NCBI GenBank assembly: GCA_009760855.2
Contig: WPIO01000139.1
Location: forward strand, 560,001 to 624,000
Direction of reading: 5' to 3'
Origin: Cristatella mucedo
Lineage: Eukaryota > Bryozoa > Phylactolaemata > Cristatellidae
DNA length: 64,000 nucleotides
A program made the translations under genes and the position numbers. A model generated the notes under the pieces. The model was not told the origin of the DNA and did no database searches. It saw only the letters and a program-made list of their open reading frames with translations. This document shows, in pieces, positions 57,301 through 63,364 of this stretch; the first letter of the stretch is position 1; each line of letters begins with the position of its first letter.

Positions 57301-60300
57301 CGCCGAAATCGCCAGGTGCGTCGGAGTTCGAAACGCTCTGCTTTAGTCCAGATCAGGTCAAGGCACTAGTGACTGTGGGCCACCTCACCCTTGGTATGTA
57401 TATACACTCAGGGCTGTAAGTATTTACACATCCCGGGATGGGCCCATTCTGCTGCTAGAGCTACAATCGGCTAAACGGCTCAGGAGTGAGGTCCTTAGCA
57501 ACGGAAATGGTGTACCCCAACAAAGCAGCAACAAAGAGCAAGCATGCAGTGACACGGCGTTTGTAAAGTATATTTAGGCTTCGCATATTTGCATTATTGC
57601 TGATGGCTCCTCCCTACTCACAAGACATTATTTCTACCTTGTATCACATGGGTTCATCACCTGAATATTGCCTTTATGTGAGGCTGAGTGAGTGCAATTT
57701 GGTGTTAGTAGCCAGTGCTGAGTCGTGACTTAAAGTGTATTTGGTACGGTTCAGCCAAAAGGTTTGGTGCAACAGTCTGAGTGCTGCTCTTCAGCTGCCT
57801 GCTGGACCTCGGACTGATGCCTCGGCTTTAGGCTTCCTTTTTTGCTGTTTCGATGTGCTGTTTGTTAGTGCATTCCAAAACTTATACTTGTCATCTACAC
57901 TAAGGACTATAAGTGTTTATACAGGCCAACAATATGGGCGACAATATGTCGGGTGGCTGGCTCACGATTGGCGCGGAAACATTCACTGACAGCAGTAACA
58001 CAAATGCTGCGCACTGCAAAATAACTTTACTAAAACCATGTTTAGCAATAAGAGTCCCCATAGGTTTTTGAGAACCTCCTGCACCCCTCGGAGCATCAAA
58101 GCTCTCAGTCACTGAATAGTTTCATGCGATGCACTCTCAAACTAACAGCTTCTGAAGTGCCTCAAACAGGTTGTTTGCAAAAACGGTTGGTGCACTTGGG
58201 TCACTCCTTCTTAACAGCTGACCTCGATCATCCCATTGACAGTCTACGGGATTTAAATCCGGCAACTGACTAGGTCAATCCTACGAGGCATCGGCACAGG
58301 TTGTGAACGGTGGCAAAGTCGAAGTTCACGACGGATAAGTGTGGCTCCAGAATTAGCAACAAGTAATTGTGAATCATTACACAGACCGGAAGAACTGTAG
58401 CAACAGCAGGCTACCCAACTATTTGCTTGCCCATCTGTGAGGTCAGCCCAGAACAAGTCAGTTACGCCCGAACAGTCAGTTTTGTCGTGGCAAACAGATC
58501 TTGCAGTCTATGCCCGCTGCTTGGGCTTAGTAGACGCTCTCTCTTCTCTGCTCCGTTCTTCTTCCTCCTCCTCCCCATTCGGCAAAGAATTGAAAGAAAA
58601 TGTCTAGAGTCTCAGCAGACCAGAAAACAGTGAGCTACATAAGTCGAGACAGGGTGTCACAAATGCATGGATAAACTTTGGACATGATTTCCATGTCGAT
58701 GCAGGCCCAAATGTTTGCAATATTACGTAGCTGAAAGTAGGCAGACTTGACAGTAGAGTGAAAGTGGTTGTCTAGTGTCATGTCGCTTTGGCACAGGACA
58801 CCCATATTTCGTGCAGTTGCAATGGGATAAATGCTGGTGGCGCCGATTTTGAGGGTTGGGTTTTCCAATTTCTCAGTCGTTCTAGCTTTGACCGGAACTA
58901 GTAAGTTGGCTTAATCGTCATTCAACTTAAGAAAGCTTGTTGCCATCCATCAGCTATACATGCACCAAGGGGTTGGAGAGAGTATGCCGTGCTGGAGGGC
59001 CAAGAGTGATCAAAATCGGAGGCGCTCCATACATGAGGCGCTCCAGGACGAGAGAGCTGCTGCATTTGACACGAATGCCTTCAAGTCACCCACTAAGATG
59101 GGAATGGCAGTAATTTGAGCAGACCCTAAAGCCATATTTACACGGTCTAATCTTGCATGAAAATCTTAAGTCAACTGCCTCTAAAGCTGATAATGATTGT
59201 TTATGCTTTCGGCCAGCTTAATTTGATATCTTGCTATTTTAGATGATGAACACTTCGTCGAATAATGTAATGCACCTCTGTCTGTAACTCCCCAAAACCA
59301 GACTAAGTGGATGTTATGAAGACGAGTTTTCTATGGAGAGAGATTCGGTTCTCTGAGGGCGCTATACAAATGTATTATTACTATGGCACACTCAAAGCCT
59401 AAACGGCTTTTAGTATGCATACGGTAGCCAAAATATTTCATCTCATGCAACAAAGAGAAAGTGAGAAGAATAGCTGTGTCAGAAGAGCAGTAGAGGTAGT
59501 GAGAAGTGTGGAAGTAGCAGCTAAGGACGGCTCGAAAGAATGTGCCACAGTCGACAGCAGGATTGGAAAAGTCATTTGAAGCTTTTTGGGCTATTTTTAT
59601 AGACAGATAAACTGACCTCTGGCTGAACCTAGAGTACATTCCATGTTAAATGTGCTGACAATGAAAAGCCTCTTCCCTTCACTGACCTAGCAGCAGCACG
59701 GACACCTGAGTGTCAGCAAACACACCTGAGGGGGACTGGGCTGGACTGAAGGATAGGAGGAGCTGGACAGAATGGTGAGCATTGTCTTCTTACCCGGAGT
59801 CCTTTGTTTTAGATAAATAGCGATATCAGCTCATTGTTTAAAGGATAACAACATGGAGGAAACATCGACAGCTGGCTCTGCAGCCCCCCCCCCCACAACT
59901 GAGGCCACACAATTAAGTGGTGTTCCGATGCTATTAGTGCCTGCAACAGCCTCAGGACAGCTGACGTTGGACTCAGCTCTGCACTAACTGACCCTGCAGC
60001 AAAAACTCTTGACTCGCTGACTGGGCTGGGGGCACAGTCAGAGCGCCCAAAGCGCAAGCTTCCGTGCAAGGGAGTGGTGATCATGCTTTCATATGACAGT
60101 TTATCACATAGCAGCAAAATCACTTGATCACACTACAGATGGGACATGTACCTACACCAAGAGCAAGAACGCATCAATGACACGTCAGATCAATAATCTA
60201 GGGTGTTGCATTGACTAATTGTCATTCCAGCCATAGTATTCCTTAAAAGAGTGGTGCAACAGAATAGCATACTTGCTTGATATCAAACACACACTGTTAG

Positions 60301-61803
60301 CCAGCCGAGAATGACAATGAAGAATCAGTAGGGCTGATCTTAGTTACAACCCCAATGGTATAAATGACGGTAACGTTAAATCAACCTTGGGCAACTACTC
60401 ATCCTGTCACTCCATTTTATTACTAATTCATAGAACCTTTCTCTGTCTTTTCTCTCTGCCTGTCTGTCACGCACGCATGATTGCGCGCACACACACACAA
60501 ACACACACACACACACACACACGCATTCGTTCCTCAATATTGAGCTCTATTCTGCTGCCTAATCTATTTAGATGCTATTACTACTCAATTCCAAATAATG
60601 TGCCAATTAGCCAACTTCGTTAACCCCGATAGCATATTACCATCAGCAAGCAATCATGCCAACCCTTAGTATCTACAATCTGCTATGATCAGTTGGCAGC
60701 TGCAGTACTTACTCGTGCACACGCCCATCACCATGGAGGTCCGAGAGGCCGAGACTGACATAATGCCAATGAGCTGGTATCCCTCTGCTAACATCTCCAT
60801 GGTTCGAGTACATACTTATGTAATCCAGCGGGTCTGGCCCTCCAAGCCTACAATGGTACACGGGTCGACACGACGAGTGAGCTTACAAAACACATTAAAT
60901 GTAAGAACGGGCAAGCAAATGCAATTAACAAGAATGTACTTGCGAATTATTAAGGTTGTTGGCTAACCACCCTTGACTGGCACTCTAGGGCCCGATGCCA
61001 CCCCACATATCACAGCAATCCGGAATGTTCAACTATAATTATTTCTGCGATACTTTGCGATATCATTAGCTGGCAGCGAGTCGAAGCTGAAGCAAGATGC
61101 ATCGTGAACAAGCGTGATGGCTGCCGTCACGGCTATGTGTATGCGGCCTTTGAAATCTGGTCATTTTCAGCAGAGCAGGGTCGTAGGCAAGCCTCGCGCC
61201 TCAGAGTGCAAATTCCATGAAAATAATTTTTGAAAAGGTTATCCCATGGGCGTAATAAAGTGCATCACGTCGCTGCCTTGCAGTCATCGGTCCAGACATC
61301 CAAATAAGAACGGCCAAACGTTTAGGCTCAAAAATTGCAAGAGAAACGTGGGACCCATTCCTCGGTTCATCGTCTGGTTATAAACAGCCATATCAACACA
61401 ATAAACAGCGGCATATCACCACAGCAGTCCGAGCTAAGCAAACGCTCACGAGAGCCGTGGAGAAATGAAAATCCGTACGTCTCTCCTTGGCGTCCTAGCC
61501 AGACTCTGCCAAACGATCTGGTAGCACTTCACTCACCCACCCAACACCCCCCCCCCACCACACAGATGAATCTCAAGAAGCGACACACGGAGCGGCTATC
61601 GCTCGCTATGGCTAGGGAACGCGATGCTGATGCAGCTGGCAAAGAGCTCACCAGTACTTGACCAAGGCAGTGACTTGAAGAGGATTCTGCTGGTCCGGAT
61701 AAAGATTTCGACATGTCTGGTAAATAGCACTCGTACCAAGCGGTATGGAAGGAGGTGCGTTAACCTGATTGAGTATGTGCCCAAGCGCTCCGCTATCGTT
61801 CAT
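28856..61803 (-). CDS. SUFU: Suppressor of fused homologue (SUFU), whole spliced gene
   Basis: SUFU is the conserved negative regulator of Hedgehog signalling. In the cytoplasm and nucleus it binds Gli/Ci transcription factors and restrains them. Ten exons on the minus strand read in order as a SUFU protein: 61803-61652, 60847-60713, 51467-51313, 48386-48244, 45520-45435, 43309-43014, 35787-35619, 32876-32715, 29739-29601 and 29481-29413, plus a tentative last exon 28912-28856. Every junction is GT-AG and all split-codon phases fit. The product is about 520 residues against 484 in human. Hallmarks seen are NLYPDQQNPLQVTALVKYW, GGPDPLDYISMYSNHGD, PSGFGFELTFRLRRE, PPTWPATLMQSLARYVFQ, AGGPWLITDMRRGETIFELD, EGSNLSGVSGY, TLEAVHLKFNAETGSLLP and EEHPYSTHGAWLQ. 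Tyr143 and Asp155 match human Y147 and D159, which are needed for Gli binding. The family call is certain; the start codon and the last exon are less so. Confidence 0.95.
28970..29045. repeat. TTTAATTC-type low-complexity repeat
   Basis: Imperfect repeats of ttaattc/tttaatt. They lie in SUFU intron 10, just upstream (in gene direction) of the tentative last exon. Confidence 0.8.
29413..29481 (-). CDS. SUFU: SUFU exon 10
   Basis: A 69-bp exon bounded by phase-0 junctions, acceptor tcctttgcag and donor GAGCAG|GTATGT. It reads VFLPHEFIERLSSNLHCLHD, MEQ. The human counterpart is ILLTEEFVEKMLEDLEDLTS. The intron before it is only 119 bp and carries a (GGGA)n-like run. Confidence 0.9.
29601..29739 (-). 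CDS. SUFU: SUFU exon 9
   Basis: The exon is 139 bp, with acceptor ccgctgtag and donor CTGCAG|GTGGGT. It reads GRLKHGRHFTFKSALNDAAV, TLVPPSVAGAIASEEHPYST, HGAWLQ. Human SUFU has GRLLHGRHFTYKS...GAFATEEHPYAAHGPWLQ at the same place. The first base completes the Arg codon left open by exon 8. Confidence 0.94.
30100..30470 (+). other. Open coding-like stretch, function unknown
   Basis: One plus frame stays open for more than 100 codons: SASTSTTSAAADTEINTASQ, HSVKRSRARDLFELISSHAE, AAQDQLNQLHVIVRK. It is rich in Ser, Lys and Arg. It lies in SUFU intron 8, antisense to the gene. It looks like the N-terminal part of a transposon protein, but no motif is diagnostic. Confidence 0.25.
31520..31740 (+). 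pseudogene. Possible Ty3/gypsy integrase C-terminal fragment
   Basis: The frame reads SNRWRVDFFQAGDIVC-stop-SMHPARWTAVLSFRIL and then SRDMGTYSMLA. It resembles the integrase tail pattern F..GD.V.......W..G.V.......TY.V. One stop is present. The call is a weak pattern match. Confidence 0.3.
32504..32533. repeat. (CA)n microsatellite
   Basis: A short ACAC array with CG interruptions, in SUFU intron 8, about 180 bp from exon 8. Confidence 0.9.
32715..32876 (-). CDS. SUFU: SUFU exon 8 (phosphosite region)
   Basis: The exon is 162 bp, with strong sites: acceptor cgttttctag and donor GCTGAG|GTGAGA. It reads RGSSRKQSFDGSGSAP, then a Gly-rich stretch and LTRTRTLEAVHLKFNAETGS, LLPLAL. This matches human APSRKDSLESDSS...LIRTRQLESVHLKFNQESGALIPLCL. 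Ser383 and Ser387 of the model align with the human GSK3-beta and PKA sites S342 and S346. Confidence 0.93.
32920..33000 (-). mobile_element. LINE 3' tail, antisense
   Basis: ataataatagtaataaattt, then ccttcagataacttaatctc and caggcactttacagctgctg: the reverse complement of the LINE/SINE terminal hairpin region. It lies just upstream of SUFU exon 8. Confidence 0.8.
34410..34670 (+). mobile_element. LINE reverse-transcriptase fragment
   Basis: gctaatcatcctacagagtc, agcattgcttcgggtgtata, tgctcgatctttcggcagct and tcaggtcctatctcagtggg match family A motif A and its flanks. One substitution gives AASDIIDH instead of AAFDTIDH. Confidence 0.85.
34980..35080 (+). mobile_element. LINE 3' tail with internal duplication
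   Basis: agaaagagattaagttctct is followed by two copies of aagttctctgaggccattat and an ATT tail. Probably the end of the fragment at 34410 with the middle lost. Confidence 0.7.
35185..35375 (+). pseudogene. Possible Tc1/mariner transposase fragment
   Basis: The frame reads STDFNTLGYIWSDFDRRLRS, SRKPSTVADIWIGLI. It resembles the SPDLNPIE..W..L.RR.R....P.....ELW end of Tc1/mariner DDE domains, with the catalytic DLNPIE degraded to DFNTLG. It is short, so the call is tentative. Confidence 0.4.
35619..35787 (-). CDS. SUFU: SUFU exon 7 (disordered loop)
   Basis: The exon is 169 bp, with acceptor ccaaacag and donor TCTCA|GTGAGA. The split Asp codon is followed by SERIKSMLKKGLSRSSHSP, which matches the human EQIRETLRRGLEINSK segment. 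A tail rich in His, Gln, Ala, Gly and Ser follows (HHQQQYADYAAAASPGSPAA). Only the first 15 or so residues align with SUFU. The exon is placed by position, phase continuity with exons 6 and 8, and good splice sites. It lies 7.2 kb from exon 6. Confidence 0.83.
37170..38215 (+). mobile_element. LINE family A 3' portion, split by a SINE
   Basis: The C-terminal region (cgcctcgacttctgcaactc, ggtttaccagcctgtgcaat, tcaaatcctttggagaccgt) runs to about 37918. After a SINE it resumes with the 3' UTR and tail (gactagaaagagtacaagtt...ataaatgtattac). The frame 37391-37738 is a remnant. Confidence 0.85.
37920..38062 (+). mobile_element. tRNA-derived SINE, family 1, inserted in a LINE
   Basis: Nearly identical to the copy at 51792: A box TGGTCTAGCGG, B box GGCTCGAGCCC, LINE-like hairpin tail and ATGAATTATA end. 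It has a 5-bp duplication (gaagcgaagc) before the tail. Its target is the 3' UTR of an older LINE. Target duplications were not resolved, because an AT repeat follows. Confidence 0.88.
38476..41270. mobile_element. Chimeric LINE locus: antisense / sense / antisense
   Basis: 38476-38768 is antisense LINE 3' UTR and C-terminus. 38771-39957 is a sense copy from the reverse transcriptase (ctagtaagtttcagtctgg) to the C-terminus. 39965-41270 is antisense again, from reverse transcriptase back into the endonuclease half. The sense piece lacks its own 3' tail. In family A coordinates the two antisense pieces are not continuous, missing about 0.9 kb. All parts are mutated; sense frames 38741-39073, 39077-39286 and 39474-39902 are remnants. 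It lies in SUFU intron 6. Confidence 0.75.
41270..42985. other. SUFU intron 6, no recognised element
   Basis: Single-copy-looking sequence with C-rich homopolymer runs at about 42577-42590 and 42619-42628. The long minus frame 42704-42159 is Gly-rich because it crosses these runs. No gene or repeat family was recognised. Confidence 0.5.
43014..43309 (-). CDS. SUFU: SUFU exon 6
   Basis: The largest coding exon (296 bp), with acceptor tcttgtag and donor ATAG|GTACTT. It starts with AGGPWLITDMRRGETIFELD, then PKLQEKLDQGIELEGSNLSG, all highly conserved. It then becomes acidic and low-complexity (HRDEDGSASAADDDKENR), the start of the disordered loop that lies between the two globular lobes in vertebrate SUFU. 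The exon ends ...DADKPRISEI. Confidence 0.93.
43310..45434. other. SUFU intron 5, mostly unique sequence
   Basis: Apart from a (CA)n array with CG interruptions (45276-45326) and CAG-rich runs near exon 6 (43329-43345, 43448-43463), nothing recognisable. It is the one large SUFU intron without an obvious LINE. Confidence 0.5.
45435..45520 (-). CDS. SUFU: SUFU exon 5
   Basis: A short 86-bp exon with acceptor gattgcag and donor CCATC|GTGAGT. It reads IVGVCAEELKAAQHWNGPGV, then LELIRSIP. The human counterpart is IVGVCTEELHSAQQWNGQGI...ELLRTVP. A (CA)n microsatellite lies about 110 bp into the following intron. Confidence 0.93.
46250..46655 (+). mobile_element. LINE 3' relic with ATT tail
   Basis: aacatttactctattctaaa, cattcattcaactctagctt and the tail cctagaaagagattcagttc...tgtattattattatta. 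It lies in SUFU intron 4, about 1.6 kb from exon 4. Confidence 0.65.
46663..46830 (+). mobile_element. tRNA-derived SINE, family 2
   Basis: An A-box-like tagcccagggaaagatgc, a B box gcattcgagtcctg, a body with agctttgcctgctaacagtg and an end gaatggaaatgaggctgctg shared with the copy at 27716. It directly follows a LINE ATT tail. Confidence 0.65.
47170..47950 (+). mobile_element. LINE C-terminal relic with 3' tail
   Basis: aagtctgcctactttcagct, cttccggcctgtgcaataag, tgcgctggctacccatcaag and the tail agagatccgagttctcttac...agtattattg. The frame 47360-47653 encodes ARLVRHERRNSHSTPFLTSL, RWLPIKQHFDLKVFPLTFRS. It lies in SUFU intron 4. Confidence 0.8.
48244..48386 (-). CDS. SUFU: SUFU exon 4 (Gli-binding core; Asp155)
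   Basis: The exon is 143 bp, with acceptor tttgcag and donor ATACAG|GTTACG (phase 0 at its 3' end). It reads ENTFQSGDHVSWHVPLDGSE, then SRVQHMLMTEDAQLAP and ISTPFGHLNFIQ. Human has ENTFCSGDHVSWHSPLDNSE and SRIQHMLLTED. The GDHVSW Asp matches human D159. The donor is weaker than its neighbours (GTTACG), but the phase fits exon 5 exactly. Confidence 0.93.
49890..50130 (+). mobile_element. LINE family B C-terminal fragment
   Basis: The frame reads KNRLRSFCSAGPKQWNPLPQ, FLGDDIHSPDDDRGTFLSAI, equivalent to family B at 12880-13080 (RSFSSAGRRLWNSLPQFLGN). It lies in SUFU intron 3. The surrounding 48400-49890 and 50130-51310 stretches show nothing recognisable. Confidence 0.7.
51313..51467 (-). CDS. 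SUFU: SUFU exon 3 (Gli-binding core; Tyr143)
   Basis: The exon is 155 bp, with acceptor cctctcag and donor CAGTCAG|GTAAGG. After the split Glu codon it reads NSSSGATVGVSSPSGFGFEL, then TFRLRREYGETAPPTWPATL and MQSLARYVFQS. From PSGFGFEL on, the match to human SUFU is nearly continuous. The first twelve residues are Ser/Gly-rich and replace the FTGTDG segment of vertebrates. ARYVFQ contains the Tyr equivalent to human Y147. A 9.2-kb intron packed with LINE and SINE copies separates it from exon 2. Confidence 0.94.
51535..52000 (-). mobile_element. LINE relic, antisense, split by a SINE
   Basis: ttttaatgagtgacctgaca (51570 region) matches the antisense LINE strings gagtggcctggcaacagc (27970) and gagtagtggccagacaacag (40395). 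After the SINE, ggataatcataatctacata resembles aaatatcataatcattag at 40813. Strongly decayed. Confidence 0.45.
51792..51934 (+). mobile_element. tRNA-derived SINE, family 1, best copy
   Basis: 143 bp, flanked by AAAGGAAG (51784-51791) and AAAGGTAG (51935-51942). Pol III A box TGGTCTAGCGG (51804-51814), B box GGCTCGAGCCC (51855-51865). The 3' tail holds the same two-stem hairpin as the LINE: AGCGCC (51880-51885) with GGCGCT (51910-51915), and AGAGA (51891-51895) with TCTCT (51902-51906). It ends ATATAAATGAATTATATTT. It is the most intact SINE here and lies in SUFU intron 2. Confidence 0.93.
52190..52325 (-). mobile_element. Probable SINE family 2 copy, antisense
   Basis: The reverse complement has tagcacagctgtaaatgc (A-box-like), gggtttgagtccttaagcag (B box) and ttgcctgctgcaagctgg, parallel to gagtcctgaagcagg...tttgcctgctaacagtgg at 46.7 kb. 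Confidence 0.5.
53243..54032 (-). mobile_element. LINE family A, antisense, 3' part of a split copy
   Basis: Begins with (AAT)n and the reverse-complement tail. The minus frame 53976-53491 encodes the last 161 residues of the family A protein almost unchanged. At 54032 it is interrupted by a sense LINE and continues at 55174. Confidence 0.92.
54033..55168 (+). mobile_element. LINE family A copy nested in an antisense copy
   Basis: A 1136-bp 5'-truncated sense copy with 5-bp duplications AAGCT (54028-54032, 55169-55173). The frame 54051-54947 (298 residues) includes YADD and the whole C-terminus and is nearly identical to the full-length protein. A 12-bp deletion distinguishes its 3' UTR. Confidence 0.95.
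55174..55390 (-). mobile_element. LINE family A, antisense, 5' part of the split copy
   Basis: Resumes exactly where the antisense copy stopped at 54032 (gctgaaaataggcagatttg). It encodes, on the minus strand, FLKLNNHKTNLLVMGKPSVI and DLSLDDHISSTVKSAYFQL. Confidence 0.92.
55612..55700 (-). mobile_element. LINE 3' tail, antisense
   Basis: ataataacaataataatagg, then tgccctaaggaaactaaatc and accaggtgctttacaacttg: the degraded reverse complement of the terminal hairpin. Confidence 0.75.
55965..56265. mobile_element. LINE fragments in opposite orientations
   Basis: 55965-56180 on the minus strand encodes YGSLHSLAPAYVFTL and KLKFFVDRAFSPYVAIVWNL (family A C-terminus). 56195-56265 is a sense tail (cacctagaaagagattcgag...tattattattata). 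Confidence 0.65.
58250..58960 (-). mobile_element. LINE family A relic, antisense
   Basis: On the minus strand: LNDD-like residues near 58930, then NPTLKIGATSIYPIATARNM, GVLCQSDMTLDNHFHSTVKS, AYFQLRNIANIWACIDMEIM, and further C-terminal pieces to about 58265. It lies in SUFU intron 2. Confidence 0.8.
59330..59650. mobile_element. LINE tail (sense) next to family B fragment (antisense)
   Basis: 59335-59382 reads gagagattcggttctctgag, ggcgctatacaaatgtatta. 59390-59650 on the minus strand matches the family B end (SNDFSNPAVDCGTFFRAVLS). Confidence 0.55.
60490..60522. repeat. (CA)n microsatellite
   Basis: A short CA array in SUFU intron 2, about 190 bp past the donor of exon 2. Similar small CA runs occur at 56933-56952. 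Confidence 0.9.
60713..60847 (-). CDS. SUFU: SUFU exon 2
   Basis: The exon is 135 bp, with an acceptor ending tgtag and donor GA|GTAAGT. It starts with the base completing the split Trp codon and reads LGGPDPLDYISMYSNHGD, then GIPAHWHYVSLGLSDLHG and DGRVHE. These correspond to human WLGGPDPLDYVSMYRN...EHWHYISFGLSDLYGDNRVHE. The preceding intron is only about 800 bp. Confidence 0.93.
61652..61803 (-). CDS. SUFU: SUFU exon 1 (start codon to KYW)
   Basis: This exon encodes 50 residues plus two bases of a Trp codon, and ends TG|GTGAGC. It holds the conserved CRNLYPDQQNPLQVTALVKY block that opens the SUFU N-terminal domain. I chose the ATG at 61803 (MNDSGALG...) because it leaves about 27 residues before the conserved block, close to the insect protein, and has G at -3. 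An in-frame ATG at 61920 (MDAPTLQ...) also has a good context and would add 39 residues; these resemble no SUFU sequence I know. No promoter motif was identified upstream. Confidence 0.88.
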
Positions 61804-62369
61804 CTCGCGTCCTCCGTCTCCTGAGAAACCAGAGCACGCGAGCAAAGCGGCCCGACCGGAGGCAGTCTGCCGGTGGCCCCGGAAGAAGATACCATTCAAC
61901 TGAAGAGTTGGCGCGTCCACATATCTTTTGACTAAAAACTGATATAATTATTTTAATACTAATAATAGGTGATTTTCAAACTACGAATCAATCATTCAGT
62001 GGCGCCTCGGATAACTCTCCTTGGACCACCGAACCTGTTGGGGTCAGCTTCGCGCCTCCTGGGTGCGGTCAGCGGTATCCCAGTCAGTCACGACTGGTGC
62101 CTCAGCCTACAAAGACACCAGCCGTTTGTTGGTTAGCGAGTAACCCCCCCCCCCGCCCTACCCGTACACTACCAAATGAAGGTTGCTGTTATTGATTTCC
62201 GCTGTTCATGTTAGCTTCTAAAATTTACCGTAGATAAAAAGCATCACCACCTACGTATGGATCGACAAAGCGTATTATAAATCAGTGTAGATTAGTTCAA
62301 TTGTTTTTACAGCAAAACTCAATCCAGCAATTGCCATTTTTGGATCGCCGTTGTCAGCCACGGGTTCCT

Positions 62370-62450
62370 AGCTCAACTGTAAGGTGTTACCACATCGAGG
62401 CGCAGGGTGTGGGTTAGAGTCCCAAGACGGACAATTCCTTAATACCTGAG
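62370..62450 (+). mobile_element. tRNA-like (SINE head) fragment
   Basis: tagctcaactgtaaggtgtt and tgggttagagtcccaagacg are A- and B-box-like, about 45 bp apart. No cloverleaf or known SINE tail follows, so it is treated as a SINE remnant and not a tRNA gene. Confidence 0.35.
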
Positions 62451-62858
62451 GGTTGAAATTCGCGAAGGCTTGTCTGCGCTTTTTAAACGGTTCTACAATA
62501 TCAGCTGATCTTTACATTGTAATTTAGTCCGCTACGAAAACCAGACGAAACCAATACTGAATGTATACTCGAGATGAAAGCTTTTGATTCTCCGACGCTA
62601 CATCAAGCCCTACATCGCTCGCTTCTATTAACGAAATTAATCTAAACGTTAAAGACGCGGACGATTTATCAGTTTGGTCGAATACGGAAAGAAGTCTCTG
62701 TTGCACTCACATGTTGCGTACACATACAAAGGCGACCACTCCGGCCCGCCGGTTCCGGCTCCTCCAGCGTGACCCCGCGTGACTTGGAAATTTGAAAGCT
62801 TAACGCTCAAAATTAGCTCTCCCGGCATATCTCCCGTAGCATCTGCACAAAATGTGGG

Positions 62859-63363
62859 TGTAGTTTGGTTCGCACATCAGAGAGCCAGCCGATGAACAAC
62901 GCCAACGGTTTATTGCACAAGGCGCGGAGCCCCAAGACGCACGACTGCCTTTGCCCCCTTCTCCCACTCTAGTCTCCTCTCCTCGACTCCGGCTGTCCCT
63001 TGGCGACCCCGATGGTGAATTCACCATCTGTTCACCAGCGGGTTATCGGCCTATGTCAACGCCTCATTAGAAGCGGACCACAGCTGTGCACATGCCCCTC
63101 TCGAGGATGCTCCTACCAGCTGTTGAGGAAAGGAGCAGTACCAGCCCGTATGCAATCGAACTACACGCCCCCTTGACCTTAACGTCACAAGTTTGCAGCA
63201 CCAACACATGTAGCCGCAATGTACAGGGCAGCATTGAGCGAGCCAATCCTCTACAAATGCGTCACTACACATGCAGTGCCGTATCGGCATAGTAGCCACC
63301 GGGGATGCTCCCACCAGCTGTTGAGGAAAGGAGCGGTACCAGCCCGCATGCAATCGAACTACA
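62859..63363 (-). mobile_element. Solo LTR, about 505 bp, antisense
   Basis: On the minus strand the element starts TGTAGTTCGATTGCATGC and ends ...GCGAACCAAACTACA, i.e. TG...CA with TGTAGTT/AACTACA inverted ends. AATAAA (minus, about 62909-62914) lies near its 3' end, as expected for an LTR. A probable 5-bp target duplication is ctagg on the right, decayed to gtggg on the left; intact LINE copies have ctagg there. A 62-bp block is repeated directly inside it. Confidence 0.65.
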
Positions 63364-63364
63364 C
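63105..63364. repeat. 62-bp direct repeats, 198 bp start to start
   Basis: 63105-63166 and 63303-63364 both read GGATGCTCC(T/C)ACCAGCTG, TTGAGGAAAGGAGC, GTACCAGCCCG and TGCAATCGAACTACAC, with three mismatches. The second is the terminal block of the solo LTR. Confidence 0.92.

Noticed and set aside
63105-63364. CRISPR-like direct repeats
   Set aside because: Only two copies, 62 bp long with one 136-bp spacer, in animal DNA and within an LTR-like insert.
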